Origin: Pseudomonadota bacterium | GTDB taxonomy: Bacteria; Pseudomonadota; Alphaproteobacteria; Rhizobiales; Devosiaceae | DNA length: 13,312 nt | NCBI GenBank assembly: GCA_023415605.1 | Contig: JAEZKB010000167.1 | Location: forward strand, 1 to 13,312 | Direction: 5' to 3' | In this document: positions 6,709 to 13,073 of the stretch, piece after piece | Numbering within the stretch: position 1 is the first letter of the stretch | Layout: each line of letters opens with the position of its first letter | Notes under the pieces: model-generated | Databases searched by the model: none | Seen by the model: the letters and a program-made list of their open reading frames with translations, nothing else | Told to the model about the DNA's origin: nothing | Translations under genes and position numbers: made by a program

Positions 6709-7827
6709 ATGACCCCGTTCACCATCGCCATCTCCGACTCCGACCTCGCCGATCTCGAGACCCGGCTGGGCGAGACGCGCTTCCCCGATACCGTCGAAGG
6801 CGCTGCATGGGACTACGGTACGGACGACGCCTTCCTGCGCAAGTTCGTCGCCCATTGGCGCAACAGGTTCGATTGGCGGGCGGCGGAGGCGCGGCTCAAC
6901 GGCTTCCCGCAGTTCGTCGAGGAGATCGACGGCGAGCGGGTGCACTTCATTCATGTGAAGGGGCAGGGTGGCAAGCGCGTGCCGCTGATCCTGGCCAATG
7001 GCTGGCCGTCGAACTTCGTCGAACTTCTGCCGCTGGTGCCGCCGCTCACCACCGAGGCAAATGGGGTCTCCTATGACGTCATAATTCCGTCGCTGCAGGG
7101 CTTCGGCTTTTCCGGGCACCCGACGCAGAAGGGCATGCACCTCACCCGCATGGCGCATCTCTGGGCGGAGCTTATGACCCGGCTGGGCTACGACAAATTC
7201 CTCGCGCATGGGTCGGATATGGGTGGCGGTGTCGTGTTCGGCCTGATCCGCCACTATCCCGATCGAGTCATCGGGGCGCACTACGCCAATGTGTTTTCGG
7301 GCTATCCGCGCCCTGCGGATCCGACACCCGAGGAAGCCGCCTTCTTTCAGCACACCGACTATCTGAACTTCGCTGAAGGCGCCTATGCCATGGTGCAGGG
7401 CACCAAGCCGCAGAGCCTTGCCGTCGGCCTCAACGACAGCCCCGCCGGCCTCGCCGCCTGGGTCCTCGAAAAGTTCCAGCGCTGGAGCAAGCTCGAGAAC
7501 GGCGAGATCGAATCCGTCTATCGCCTCGATGACCTCTGCACACTGCTCGCGGTCTACTGGTTCACCCAGACCATCGGCTCGTCGGTCAGGCTCTACAAGG
7601 AGGCCTTCGCCGATCCCGAGATCACCGCGCCAATGCCGCAGCACGGCGTGCCGCAGGGCGTGCTGGTGCCGGCCGCAGTCGACAACCCGGCGCCTCGCGC
7701 CTGGGGCGAGCGGCACCTCCAGAACCTCGTGCACTGGAACAAGGTCGATGTCGGCCACTTCCCGGCGCTGGAGAACCCCGAGGCGCTGGCTCAGGATATC
7801 CGGGCTTTCTATGACGGCATAGCATAG
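6709..7827 (+). CDS. Epoxide hydrolase-family alpha/beta hydrolase
   Basis: Protein of 372 residues with the layout of microsomal-type epoxide hydrolases: an N-terminal EHN-like segment (about 1-105) followed by an alpha/beta-hydrolase core with cap. The putative nucleophile is Asp170 in HGSDMGGG (usual form GGDWG). The histidine is His350 in VGHFPALENPE. The cap and core motifs LNDSPAGLAAWVLEKF (241-256) and PRAWGERH (329-336) are typical. Two deviations stand out. The oxyanion motif is NGWP (97-100) instead of HGWP, and the usual acidic residue before the PRRWAE-like motif aligns with Val324, leaving Asp325 as a shifted candidate. Substrate is unknown. The ATG at 6709 has AAAGGA about eight bases upstream. 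The gene is probably monocistronic. Confidence 0.88.
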   Translation: MTPFTIAISDSDLADLETRLGETRFPDTVEGAAWDYGTDDAFLRKFVAHWRNRFDWRAAEARLNGFPQFVEEIDGERVHFIHVKGQGGKRVPLILANGWPSNFVELLPLVPPLTTEANGVSYDVIIPSLQGFGFSGHPTQKGMHLTRMAHLWAELMTRLGYDKFLAHGSDMGGGVVFGLIRHYPDRVIGAHYANVFSGYPRPADPTPEEAAFFQHTDYLNFAEGAYAMVQGTKPQSLAVGLNDSPAGLAAWVLEKFQRWSKLENGEIESVYRLDDLCTLLAVYWFTQTIGSSVRLYKEAFADPEITAPMPQHGVPQGVLVPAAVDNPAPRAWGERHLQNLVHWNKVDVGHFPALENPEALAQDIRAFYDGIA

Positions 7828-7839
7828 CGGCGCGGGCTC

Positions 7840-7954
7840 ACCCCCTCCCGACTTCCCCCATCAAGGGGGAGGTGCTCATCGCGTTTGTGGCTCGACGGTG
7901 CTCCGCGCACCGGCAGGCACCCTCCCCCTCCGGGGGGTGGGTTGGGGAGGGGGT
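7840..7954. repeat. Compound palindromic repeat, ACCCCCTCCC arms with inner hairpins
   Basis: Perfect 10-bp outer arms, ACCCCCTCCC (7840-7849) and GGGAGGGGGT (7945-7954), enclose smaller hairpins. These include ACTTCCCCC-ATCAA-GGGGGAGGT (7851-7873, nine pairs with one wobble) and CGGTGC-TCCGC-GCACCG (7896-7912), plus a C-run/G-run pair near 7922-7937. It fills most of the gap between the epoxide hydrolase and the YafY regulator. It looks like a dispersed intergenic element rather than a gene-specific control site. Confidence 0.75.
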
Positions 7955-8034
7955 CATCGAGAACCCGTGACCCAGCATCCCCCATTTTCCCCCCACCCAA
8001 ACTTCGCTACCAACGAGGTATAGGAGATGCCGAC

Positions 8035-8745
8035 TTGGACAAGACCGAACGCCTGTTTTCGATCATGGACGCGCTCAGGCGCCACCGCCGGCCCGTCACC
8101 GCCGCGGCACTGGCCGAGGAGCAGGGGGTCTCGGTGCGCACGCTCTATCGCGACGTGCAGACGCTCATCGGGCTGGGCGCACCGATCGATGGCGAAGCGG
8201 GGATCGGCTACATGCTGAGGCCCGGCTTCTTCCTGCCGCCGCTGATGTTCACGGCCGAGGAGCTCGAGGCGCTGGTGCTGGGCGGCCGCTGGGTCGAGGC
8301 GCAGCCCGATGCGGGGCTCGCGGGCGCCGCCCGCAATGCACTGGCCAAGATCGCCACCGCCTCGCCGGACGACCTGCGCGATCGCATCAAGGATACCGGG
8401 ATCTGGCCGGTGCTGATGCGCGGACCGGCCGAGGCGGTGCCGGTTCTCGGCCTCATCCGCGAGGCGATGCGCGACGAGCTGGCGCTCCACATCACCTATG
8501 CGGACGAGCAGGGTCAGCAGTCGGAGCGGGCCATCTGGCCGGTCCAGCTCGGCTATTACGAGGGCAAGCAGATCGTCGTCGGCTGGTGCACCCTACGCGA
8601 GGGGTTTCGCAACTTTCGCACCGACCGCATTGTGGCAGCGCATGTCACCGACGCCCGCTACGGCCGTCGCCGGTTGGTGCTGGCGAAGGAGTGGCGCGAA
8701 GAATGGGAACGCCGGCATCCCGACTGGGCCGCGGAGTTGCGGTAG
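8035..8745 (+). CDS. YafY-type HTH/WYL-domain transcriptional regulator
   Basis: DNA-binding regulator of 236 residues. An N-terminal winged helix-turn-helix covers about 5-60 (VTAAALAEEQGVSVRTLYRD at 21-40). The C-terminal WYL domain, a ligand-binding fold of such regulators, covers about 140-205 with GYYEGKQIVVGWC and LREGFRNFRTDRI. The start is the TTG at 8035 (DKTERLFSIMDALRRH), with GGAG at 8023-8026 eight bases upstream. An ATG at 8027 is in another frame, and extending this frame further upstream would run into the repeat at 7840-7954. The regulated gene is unknown; such proteins often control a neighbour, here possibly the upstream epoxide hydrolase. Confidence 0.88.
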   Translation: MDKTERLFSIMDALRRHRRPVTAAALAEEQGVSVRTLYRDVQTLIGLGAPIDGEAGIGYMLRPGFFLPPLMFTAEELEALVLGGRWVEAQPDAGLAGAARNALAKIATASPDDLRDRIKDTGIWPVLMRGPAEAVPVLGLIREAMRDELALHITYADEQGQQSERAIWPVQLGYYEGKQIVVGWCTLREGFRNFRTDRIVAAHVTDARYGRRRLVLAKEWREEWERRHPDWAAELR

Positions 8746-9039
8746 GGGTGAGGAACTGGCCGGTGTTCTTCTCTCATGGCGCCGGAGTGAGACCCGACTG
8801 CATCCATCTGACGATCAAACGCTAGAAGTTCATAAGCCGCGGCCACAGTCACGTGACGCACTTTGTTGAACTTGTTCGGACATATTGGGCCCAGATGCTG
8901 TCACCGGCCGCAGGGTACGGGCGACACTTTCGTCAGCGTCGCCAATGACTTACCCCTCCTTGTCCCCGCGCCACCGGGAGGCGCTAGAATCCCTTCCATC
9001 GACACCGATGGTCGATCGTTCTTTGACATGGCGACGCGG
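8746..9039. other. Intergenic region with no convincing gene
   Basis: About 295 bases between the YafY-type regulator and the ohr terminator. The only plus-strand frame of note runs from a TTG at 8863 and has no family resemblance or ribosome-binding site. Small palindromes are present: GAAC-TT-GTTC at 8868-8877 and CCATCG-ACAC-CGATGG at 8996-9011. Neither is followed by a T-run. The composition around 8861-8885 is more AT-rich than its surroundings, so a promoter or small RNA is possible but not demonstrable. Confidence 0.4.
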
Positions 9040-9070
9040 CACAAAAGAAAAGGGACCCCGGAGGGCCCCT
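9040..9070 (-). terminator. Rho-independent terminator of ohr
   Basis: On the minus strand AGGGGCCC-TCCG-GGGTCCCT (9070 to 9051) forms an 8-bp stem with one G-U pair and a TCCG tetraloop. TTTTCTTTTGT follows at once (to about 9040). It lies 26 bases beyond the ohr stop codon. Confidence 0.85.
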
Positions 9071-9096
9071 GAACTTCGGCAAGAAGGCGCGCCGGA

Positions 9097-9528
9097 TCAG
9101 GCCGCCTTGAGTTCCACGTCGTGCTGCTTCCGGATCAGGTCCGAATAGGGGCAGATGTCGTGGGCTGATTTCATCAGCGTTTCGGTATCTTCCTTGCTCC
9201 AGCCCGGGACCTTGGCGGTCAGGGCGGCGACGATGGTGAAACCGACATTGTCCTCGCGGTCGGCGAAGCTCACCGAGGCCTGGACGGTGGTGTCCTCGGG
9301 CAACTGCTTCTTGGCGCGGCCGGCTGCGGCCTTCATGGCGCCGAGGAAGCAGGCGGAGTAGCCCATGGCGAAGAGCTGTTCGGGATTGGTGCCCGGGCCG
9401 TCATCGCCGCCCATGGCCTTGGGAACGGAGAGTTTCACCGCCACCTTGCCGTCATCGGTGGCCGTGGTGCCGCCGCCCCGTCCGCCATGTTCCGCCGTGG
9501 CCGTGGTCGTGTACGCGATCTTCGTCAT
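9097..9528 (-). CDS. ohr: Organic hydroperoxide resistance protein Ohr
   Basis: Thiol peroxidase of the Ohr/OsmC superfamily that reduces organic and fatty-acid hydroperoxides in the cytoplasm, using lipoylated proteins as reductant (known for the family). The product is 143 residues. Reactive Cys60 is in GYSACFLGAMK and resolving Cys126 in HDICPYSD. Arg17 (HGGRGG) and Glu50 (NPEQLF) fit the catalytic Arg/Glu pair. These motifs mark the Ohr rather than the OsmC branch. The start ATG at 9528 follows AGGAG closely; upstream extension of the frame enters the promoter. It is divergent from ohrR. Confidence 0.96.
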   Translation of the reverse strand: MTKIAYTTTATAEHGGRGGGTTATDDGKVAVKLSVPKAMGGDDGPGTNPEQLFAMGYSACFLGAMKAAAGRAKKQLPEDTTVQASVSFADREDNVGFTIVAALTAKVPGWSKEDTETLMKSAHDICPYSDLIRKQHDVELKAA

Positions 9529-9568
9529 TCTGGGTCTCCTTCGGGGTGACGCTGGTTGGATGGCGGGG

Positions 9569-9613
9569 TTCATAGCGTGGATTTCGATTGTGCGCAATCC
9601 AATTGTGCGCTAT
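9569..9613. promoter_or_regulatory. ohr promoter and OhrR operator-like repeats
   Basis: ATTGTGCGC occurs twice, at 9587-9595 and 9602-9610, in direct orientation with 15-bp periodicity. The first copy sits in an imperfect palindrome, GATTG-TGCG-CAATC (9586-9599). On the minus strand TTGCGC (9592-9597), a 17-base spacer and TATGAA (9569-9574) make a good promoter for ohr with a leader of about 33 bases. The operator-like sequence overlaps its -35. OhrR proteins bind palindromes in the ohr/ohrR gap in other bacteria; binding here is inferred. Confidence 0.6.
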
Positions 9614-9642
9614 TTATTAATCATGATATCCGGAGACGAACC

Positions 9643-10092
9643 ATGACCGACCCCATCAAGGACTTGCGGCTCGACCAGCAGCTTTGCTTTGCGGTCTATT
9701 CAGCGGCCCACGCCTTCAACCGCTTCTACAAGCCCTTGCTGGCGCGGCTCGGGGTGACCTATCCGCAGTATCTCGTGCTCCTGACGCTCTGGGAAACCGA
9801 CGGGATCAGCGTATCCGCCATCGGCGACCGGCTCTTGCTCGATTCGGGCACGTTGACGCCGGTGCTCAAGCGGCTCGAGGCATCGGGCCTGGTGTCCCGC
9901 ACCCGGGCCAAGGCCGACGAACGGCAGGTGCTTGTTTCTCTCACCGAGAAAGGCCAAGAGCTCAAAAAGGTTGCGGAGGGTTTTCCGGCACAGATCCTCG
10001 ATGCGTCCGCGTGCTCGGCCGGCGAGCTGGGGGCACTGACCAAGATGCTGTTCGGCTTGCGCAAAAGCCTCGACGAGGCCGCGGCGGCCTAG
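9643..10092 (+). CDS. ohrR: MarR-family organic hydroperoxide sensor OhrR
   Basis: Repressor of ohr that leaves DNA when its sensing cysteine is oxidised by organic peroxides. The product is 149 residues. Cys15 is in LDQQLCFAVYSAAH, the hallmark OhrR motif. The MarR winged helix covers about 38-100 with SVSAIGDRLLLDSGTLTPVL (56-75) and the wing around ADERQVLVSLTEKG. A second cysteine, Cys124, sits near the C-terminus, which suggests the two-cysteine type that forms an intersubunit disulfide. The start ATG at 9643 has GGAG seven bases upstream. It is divergent from ohr, and its TAG stop overlaps the stop of the convergent DUF1294 gene. Confidence 0.95.
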   Translation: MTDPIKDLRLDQQLCFAVYSAAHAFNRFYKPLLARLGVTYPQYLVLLTLWETDGISVSAIGDRLLLDSGTLTPVLKRLEASGLVSRTRAKADERQVLVSLTEKGQELKKVAEGFPAQILDASACSAGELGALTKMLFGLRKSLDEAAAA

Positions 10093-10454
10093 ACGCCCGG
10101 ATAGTCCACGACGCCGAGGATCAAGAGCGCCAGCCCGGCGATGTGCAGGGCCGCGATGGCGCCGGAGATGGTGGCGAATTGCGGCTTGGCGGTCTTGTGC
10201 AGCAGCACCGCCTGCGCCAGCAACCCGCCGGCAATGCCGAAGACGAGATCACTGAGATGCATCGTGGTCTCGCGCACCCGCAGCGTGCCGGCCTCGGCCG
10301 CCCGCTTGTCGCGCCAGTAGTTGAAAAAGCTGATGGCGCCGATGATCAGGTAGATCAGGAGCAGGTTGAACGGCGCTCGCCCAAGGCTGACGGCGAAGGC
10401 GCAGAAACCCAAAATCAGCGCCGCACCGATGATGCGGATCAGCCTGGCCATCAT
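10089..10454 (-). CDS. DUF1294 family small membrane protein
   Basis: Protein of 121 residues with four predicted membrane segments, at about 4-24, 28-46, 66-85 and 94-117. The DUF1294 core is present: SFFNYWRDKRAA (42-53), RVRETTMHL (59-67), FGIAGGLLAQ (72-81) and HKTAKPQF (86-93). The family has no settled function. The ATG at 10454 overlaps the DinB-family stop as ATGA; a second ATG at 10451 would shorten it by one residue. It is the last gene of the AraC/DinB/DUF1294 operon. Its stop codon shares the palindrome CTAG (10089-10092) with the ohrR stop. Confidence 0.87.
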   Translation of the reverse strand: MMARLIRIIGAALILGFCAFAVSLGRAPFNLLLIYLIIGAISFFNYWRDKRAAEAGTLRVRETTMHLSDLVFGIAGGLLAQAVLLHKTAKPQFATISGAIAALHIAGLALLILGVVDYPGV

Positions 10455-11002
10455 CGCATCAAGTCCTTTTCGGTCCAGCCCAGGGCGGCAAGATCGTCGC
10501 CGCGGAAGCGGCTGTCGCCGGTCAGAACGAACTCGTCGAGCTGTGGCGGGGCGACAGATGTGCCGGAGAACATAGCATGGACTTGGCCGCGATGGTGCGT
10601 CTGATGCAGGAAAAGATGCAGCAGCACGTCGTCAGTCCGGTCGGTGGCAACGTGGCCGGCGCGGTGCATGTAGGTAGTGGCGGCAAGTCTCGCGTCGTCT
10701 AGGCGGGCCACGAAGGCGAGCAGGCGCTCATCCACGGCGCGTTGGGCTTCGGCCAGGGATGCTATGGTGGCATAGGGCTCTTCGTTCTCCCAGGCTTTTG
10801 GCCCCAGCGTGCCGCCTTCCAGCGCGTCTACATAGAACCAGTCGACCGTGAGGATGTGGTTGAGCGTCATCTTGATGGTGGGGAAGAAGCTCACCCGCGG
10901 CGCCTCGAACTCGCCGGGCGCGAGCCGGAGGCAGGCTTCGTAGAGGCGGTGATTGGCCAGCCGGTTGTTCTGCGCCAGCTTGCGGAAGGTGCGGATGGTC
11001 AT
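10451..11002 (-). CDS. DinB-family protein (putative metal-dependent enzyme)
   Basis: Protein of 183 residues with the DinB/YfiT-like four-helix bundle pattern. The three metal-binding histidines are His49 (TLNHILTVDWF), His133 and His137 (HLFLHQTHHRGQVHA), in the usual H...HxxxHRGQ arrangement. The C-terminal LDEFVLTG and LAALGW are also typical. Some relatives are thiol-dependent transferases, but the reaction of this branch is not known. The start ATG at 11002 overlaps the AraC-gene stop as ATGA, and the stop overlaps the DUF1294 start as ATGA, so the three genes should be translated in series. Confidence 0.9.
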   Translation of the reverse strand: MTIRTFRKLAQNNRLANHRLYEACLRLAPGEFEAPRVSFFPTIKMTLNHILTVDWFYVDALEGGTLGPKAWENEEPYATIASLAEAQRAVDERLLAFVARLDDARLAATTYMHRAGHVATDRTDDVLLHLFLHQTHHRGQVHAMFSGTSVAPPQLDEFVLTGDSRFRGDDLAALGWTEKDLMR

Positions 11003-11859
11003 CGGGCCTCCTCGAAGCTCCGACGATAGGCGCGTGGAGTGAGGCCTTTCAAGGCTTTGAACTGACGGTTGAAATTGGCGAGCGAGTCGTAGCCGACATC
11101 GCCGGCAATATGGGCGATAGGCTTTGCCGTAGCGGAGAGCAGGGCGCAGGCCTCGCCGATGCGGAGCCGCATCACGTAATCGCTGACGGTCTGCTGGGTG
11201 TGGCGGCGGAACAGGCGGTGCAGACCCGAGGGCGACAGAGCCGCGATCTCCGCCAGTTCAGGCAGGGTGATACCCTCGGCGTAGTGGAGGTGGATGTGGT
11301 CGAGCACGCGATCGATGCGCGTGCGGCTGCCGGCATCCACTGGCGCGAGCCGGGGGCTGGCGAGCGGCGTCGCCGGGTCACGCGCGAGGTGACGGAGGAT
11401 GTCGATGAGCCCCGTGAGCCGCGCGTCTGGAGGCCGCTGGAACATGGCTTCGATGGCCGGCCGGGCGGTCGTTGCAGCATCGGGCGAGAACTGCAGGCCG
11501 CGCTGGGCGCGGATCAGCATGTCGCCAACGCTTCGCAATTCGGTGAGCGCCGCGATCAGCGAAGTGGCCCAGTCCGGGTGGAACCACATCACCAGCGCGC
11601 GGTGCGGTGCTGCCGGATCGATGCGCTCGCGACTGGCCCAGGTGTGCGGCAGGTTGGGACCGACCAGCACGAGATCGGCATCGTCGTAGTCTCCGATGGC
11701 ATCGCCGACGAAGCGCTGACCGCGCGAGTTGAGCGTGAGCGTCAGCTCGTATTCGGGGTGGTGGTGCCACTGGAACGGAATACTGTCATCGAGCCGGCGA
11801 TCGAGCCAGGCCCAGGAGGCTCCCTCCGGCGGACGAACCTTTTCCAGAAGTGGCTTCAT
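10999..11859 (-). CDS. AraC-family transcriptional regulator with N-terminal cupin
   Basis: Regulator of 286 residues. A cupin-like sensor covers about 25-100 (WHHHPEYELTLTLN at 31-44, VLVGPNLPHTW at 64-74). The C-terminal AraC domain (about 185-280) has two helix-turn-helix motifs: LPELAEIAALSPSGLHRLFR (199-218) and IAGDVGYDSLANFNRQF (251-267), ending in the family signature LTPRAYRR. The start ATG at 11859 has AGGAAGG upstream; the open frame continues upstream without family resemblance. It heads an operon with the DinB and DUF1294 genes and is divergent from the PhyH gene, its likely target. The ligand is unknown; the divergent gene hints at a small carbohydrate or carboxylate. Confidence 0.92.
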   Translation of the reverse strand: MKPLLEKVRPPEGASWAWLDRRLDDSIPFQWHHHPEYELTLTLNSRGQRFVGDAIGDYDDADLVLVGPNLPHTWASRERIDPAAPHRALVMWFHPDWATSLIAALTELRSVGDMLIRAQRGLQFSPDAATTARPAIEAMFQRPPDARLTGLIDILRHLARDPATPLASPRLAPVDAGSRTRIDRVLDHIHLHYAEGITLPELAEIAALSPSGLHRLFRRHTQQTVSDYVMRLRIGEACALLSATAKPIAHIAGDVGYDSLANFNRQFKALKGLTPRAYRRSFEEAR

Positions 11860-11888
11860 CCTGCCTTCCTGCGACTTGAGATGCCAGA

Positions 11889-11918
11889 ATAGTATCAGAA
11901 ATTGCCGTTCGGCAGCAA
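11889..11918 (-). promoter_or_regulatory. Candidate promoter of the AraC/DinB/DUF1294 operon
   Basis: On the minus strand TTGCTG (11913-11918), an 18-base spacer and TACTAT (11889-11894) resemble -35 and -10 boxes. A TG one base before the -10 makes it an extended -10. The TACTAT lies 29 bases before the AraC-gene ATG. A small palindrome, TGCCG-TT-CGGCA (about 11903-11914), lies within and beside it. No equally clear promoter was found for the divergent PhyH gene. Confidence 0.45.
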
Positions 11919-11991
11919 CATGGGCGCTGGCAGCGGCGCTAGCCTCCTCCATCGAAACAATCCCCAGAGGGGAAACAAATGGAGGAACACT

Positions 11992-12975
11992 ATGTCGATG
12001 GCACAGGGTATGGCCCCGCAGGGCATGGCGCAGGGTATGGCGGCTGGGGCGATGCGCGACTCGCATCCGACCACCCAGCGGGTGACGACGCAGCTCAAGG
12101 ACATCAAGAAGACGCTGCCGCTCCGGGTGTTGTCGCCGGAGGATTTTCACCACTGGCAGACGCGCGGCTATGTGATTGTTCGAAATGCGGTGCCGCAGGA
12201 CAATGTCGAGCGGCTCAAGGCTTTACTCTGGGAATTTGACGAGAAGGATCCGGGCGACCAGACCACCTGGTACGCCCCGCAGCGCCGCGACCACCTCATG
12301 AAGGAGCTCAACGGCACCGGCATGGTGGAGATCTACAACCACCAGTATCTCTGGGACAACCGCATGGAACAGCGGGTCTACGATGCCTTCGTGGACATCT
12401 GGGACATCGAAGACCTGTGGGTCTCGATCGACCGCGCCAACCTCAATCCGCCCAAGAAGGTGAAGGGCCCGAACCAGAACGGCTTCATCCATTGGGATTC
12501 AGACACTTCGCTGCGGCCGCTGCCGATCGGCGTGCAGGGCGTGCTCAGCCTGGTCAAGCAGGACGGCGACATTGGCGGCTTCCAGTGTATTCCGGAGCTG
12601 TTCTACGACTTCGAAAACTGGGTGAAGACGCAGCCGGAAGACCGCGATCCGATGCACCCGGACTGGTCTGGCTACACCATCACCAACATTGAAATGGAGC
12701 CGGGCGATCTGATGATCTTCAACACGCTGCTGGCCCATGGCGTGCGCCCCAACCACTCGGACAATCGCGTCCGCATGGCGCAGTACATTTCGATGTATCC
12801 GGCCAACTACGAGGACGAGGAGGAGCGCGACGAGCGCATCCGGCTCTGGCGCGAACTCGACCACCCCAAGCGCGATGCCTTCCCGGGCGACCCGCGCGAG
12901 TGGGAGAAGAAGCACGCCACCACCGCCGAACTGACGCCGCTTGGCAAGAAGCTGCTCGGCCTGCAAAGCTGGTGA
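11992..12975 (+). CDS. PhyH-family Fe(II)/2-oxoglutarate dioxygenase
   Basis: Protein of 327 residues from the phytanoyl-CoA dioxygenase (PhyH) family, non-heme iron enzymes that hydroxylate small molecules using 2-oxoglutarate and O2. The iron ligands appear as His167 and Asp169 (FIHWDSD) and His249 (LLAHGVRPN). Arg259 or Arg261 (NRVRMAQY) would hold 2-oxoglutarate. LSPEDFHHWQTRGYVIVRNA (47-66) is the usual family opening. The substrate is unknown; PhyH names do not imply phytanoyl-CoA. The ATG at 11992 has GGAGG six bases upstream. An earlier in-frame ATG at 11902 lacks this. Residues 1-21 are a Met/Ala/Gln/Gly repeat with several alternative starts. It is divergent from the AraC gene. Confidence 0.9.
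   Translation: MSMAQGMAPQGMAQGMAAGAMRDSHPTTQRVTTQLKDIKKTLPLRVLSPEDFHHWQTRGYVIVRNAVPQDNVERLKALLWEFDEKDPGDQTTWYAPQRRDHLMKELNGTGMVEIYNHQYLWDNRMEQRVYDAFVDIWDIEDLWVSIDRANLNPPKKVKGPNQNGFIHWDSDTSLRPLPIGVQGVLSLVKQDGDIGGFQCIPELFYDFENWVKTQPEDRDPMHPDWSGYTITNIEMEPGDLMIFNTLLAHGVRPNHSDNRVRMAQYISMYPANYEDEEERDERIRLWRELDHPKRDAFPGDPREWEKKHATTAELTPLGKKLLGLQSW
11998..12051 (+). repeat. Short in-frame tandem repeat at the PhyH-family N-terminus
   Basis: Four consecutive in-frame units each begin with ATGGC and alternate 12, 15, 12 and 15 bases (11998, 12010, 12025, 12037). They encode MAQG, MAPQG, MAQG and MAAGA. The units keep length in multiples of three, so copy changes would not shift the frame. Each also supplies a possible start codon. 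Confidence 0.8.
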
Positions 12976-12985
12976 AATCTCAACA

Positions 12986-13007
12986 GGGTGGCGGGCAACC
13001 GCCGCCC
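12986..13007 (+). terminator. Hairpin with GCAA tetraloop after the PhyH gene
   Basis: GGGTGGCGG (12986-12994) pairs with CCGCCGCCC (12999-13007) with one U-G wobble around a GCAA tetraloop. It starts 10 bases after the PhyH stop. The following sequence is GC-rich until TTGTTGTTTG at about 13021-13030, so there is no immediate T-run. It may be a weak terminator or an mRNA-stabilising 3' hairpin. Confidence 0.5.
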
Positions 13008-13073
13008 TCGGGTCCCCGGATTGTTGTTTGTCGCCCTTGCTGTGCTAACCGTTAGCCACACGAGGGGGAAACG

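Noticed and set aside
6688..7758. Minus-strand open frame opposite the epoxide hydrolase
   Set aside because: It is an antisense shadow; the plus-strand protein has clear family motifs.
6554..7954. CRISPR array or transposon
   Set aside because: The repeats are palindromic and irregularly spaced, with no unique spacers, transposase gene or target-site duplication.
8868..8877. GAAC-TT-GTTC as a LexA box
   Set aside because: Alphaproteobacterial LexA boxes are direct GAAC repeats with a seven-base gap, and the spacing here is wrong for other LexA types.
8863..9072. Possible 69-residue gene on the plus strand
   Set aside because: It starts at TTG without a ribosome-binding site, runs through the ohr terminator, and resembles nothing known to me.
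10470..10520. SRFRGDD peptide near the DinB C-terminus as an inserted copy of the dispersed palindromic repeat
   Set aside because: The peptide resembles translations of that repeat, but the length fits the usual DinB ending and the DNA lacks the GTCATCCC and GGGACCCA ends.
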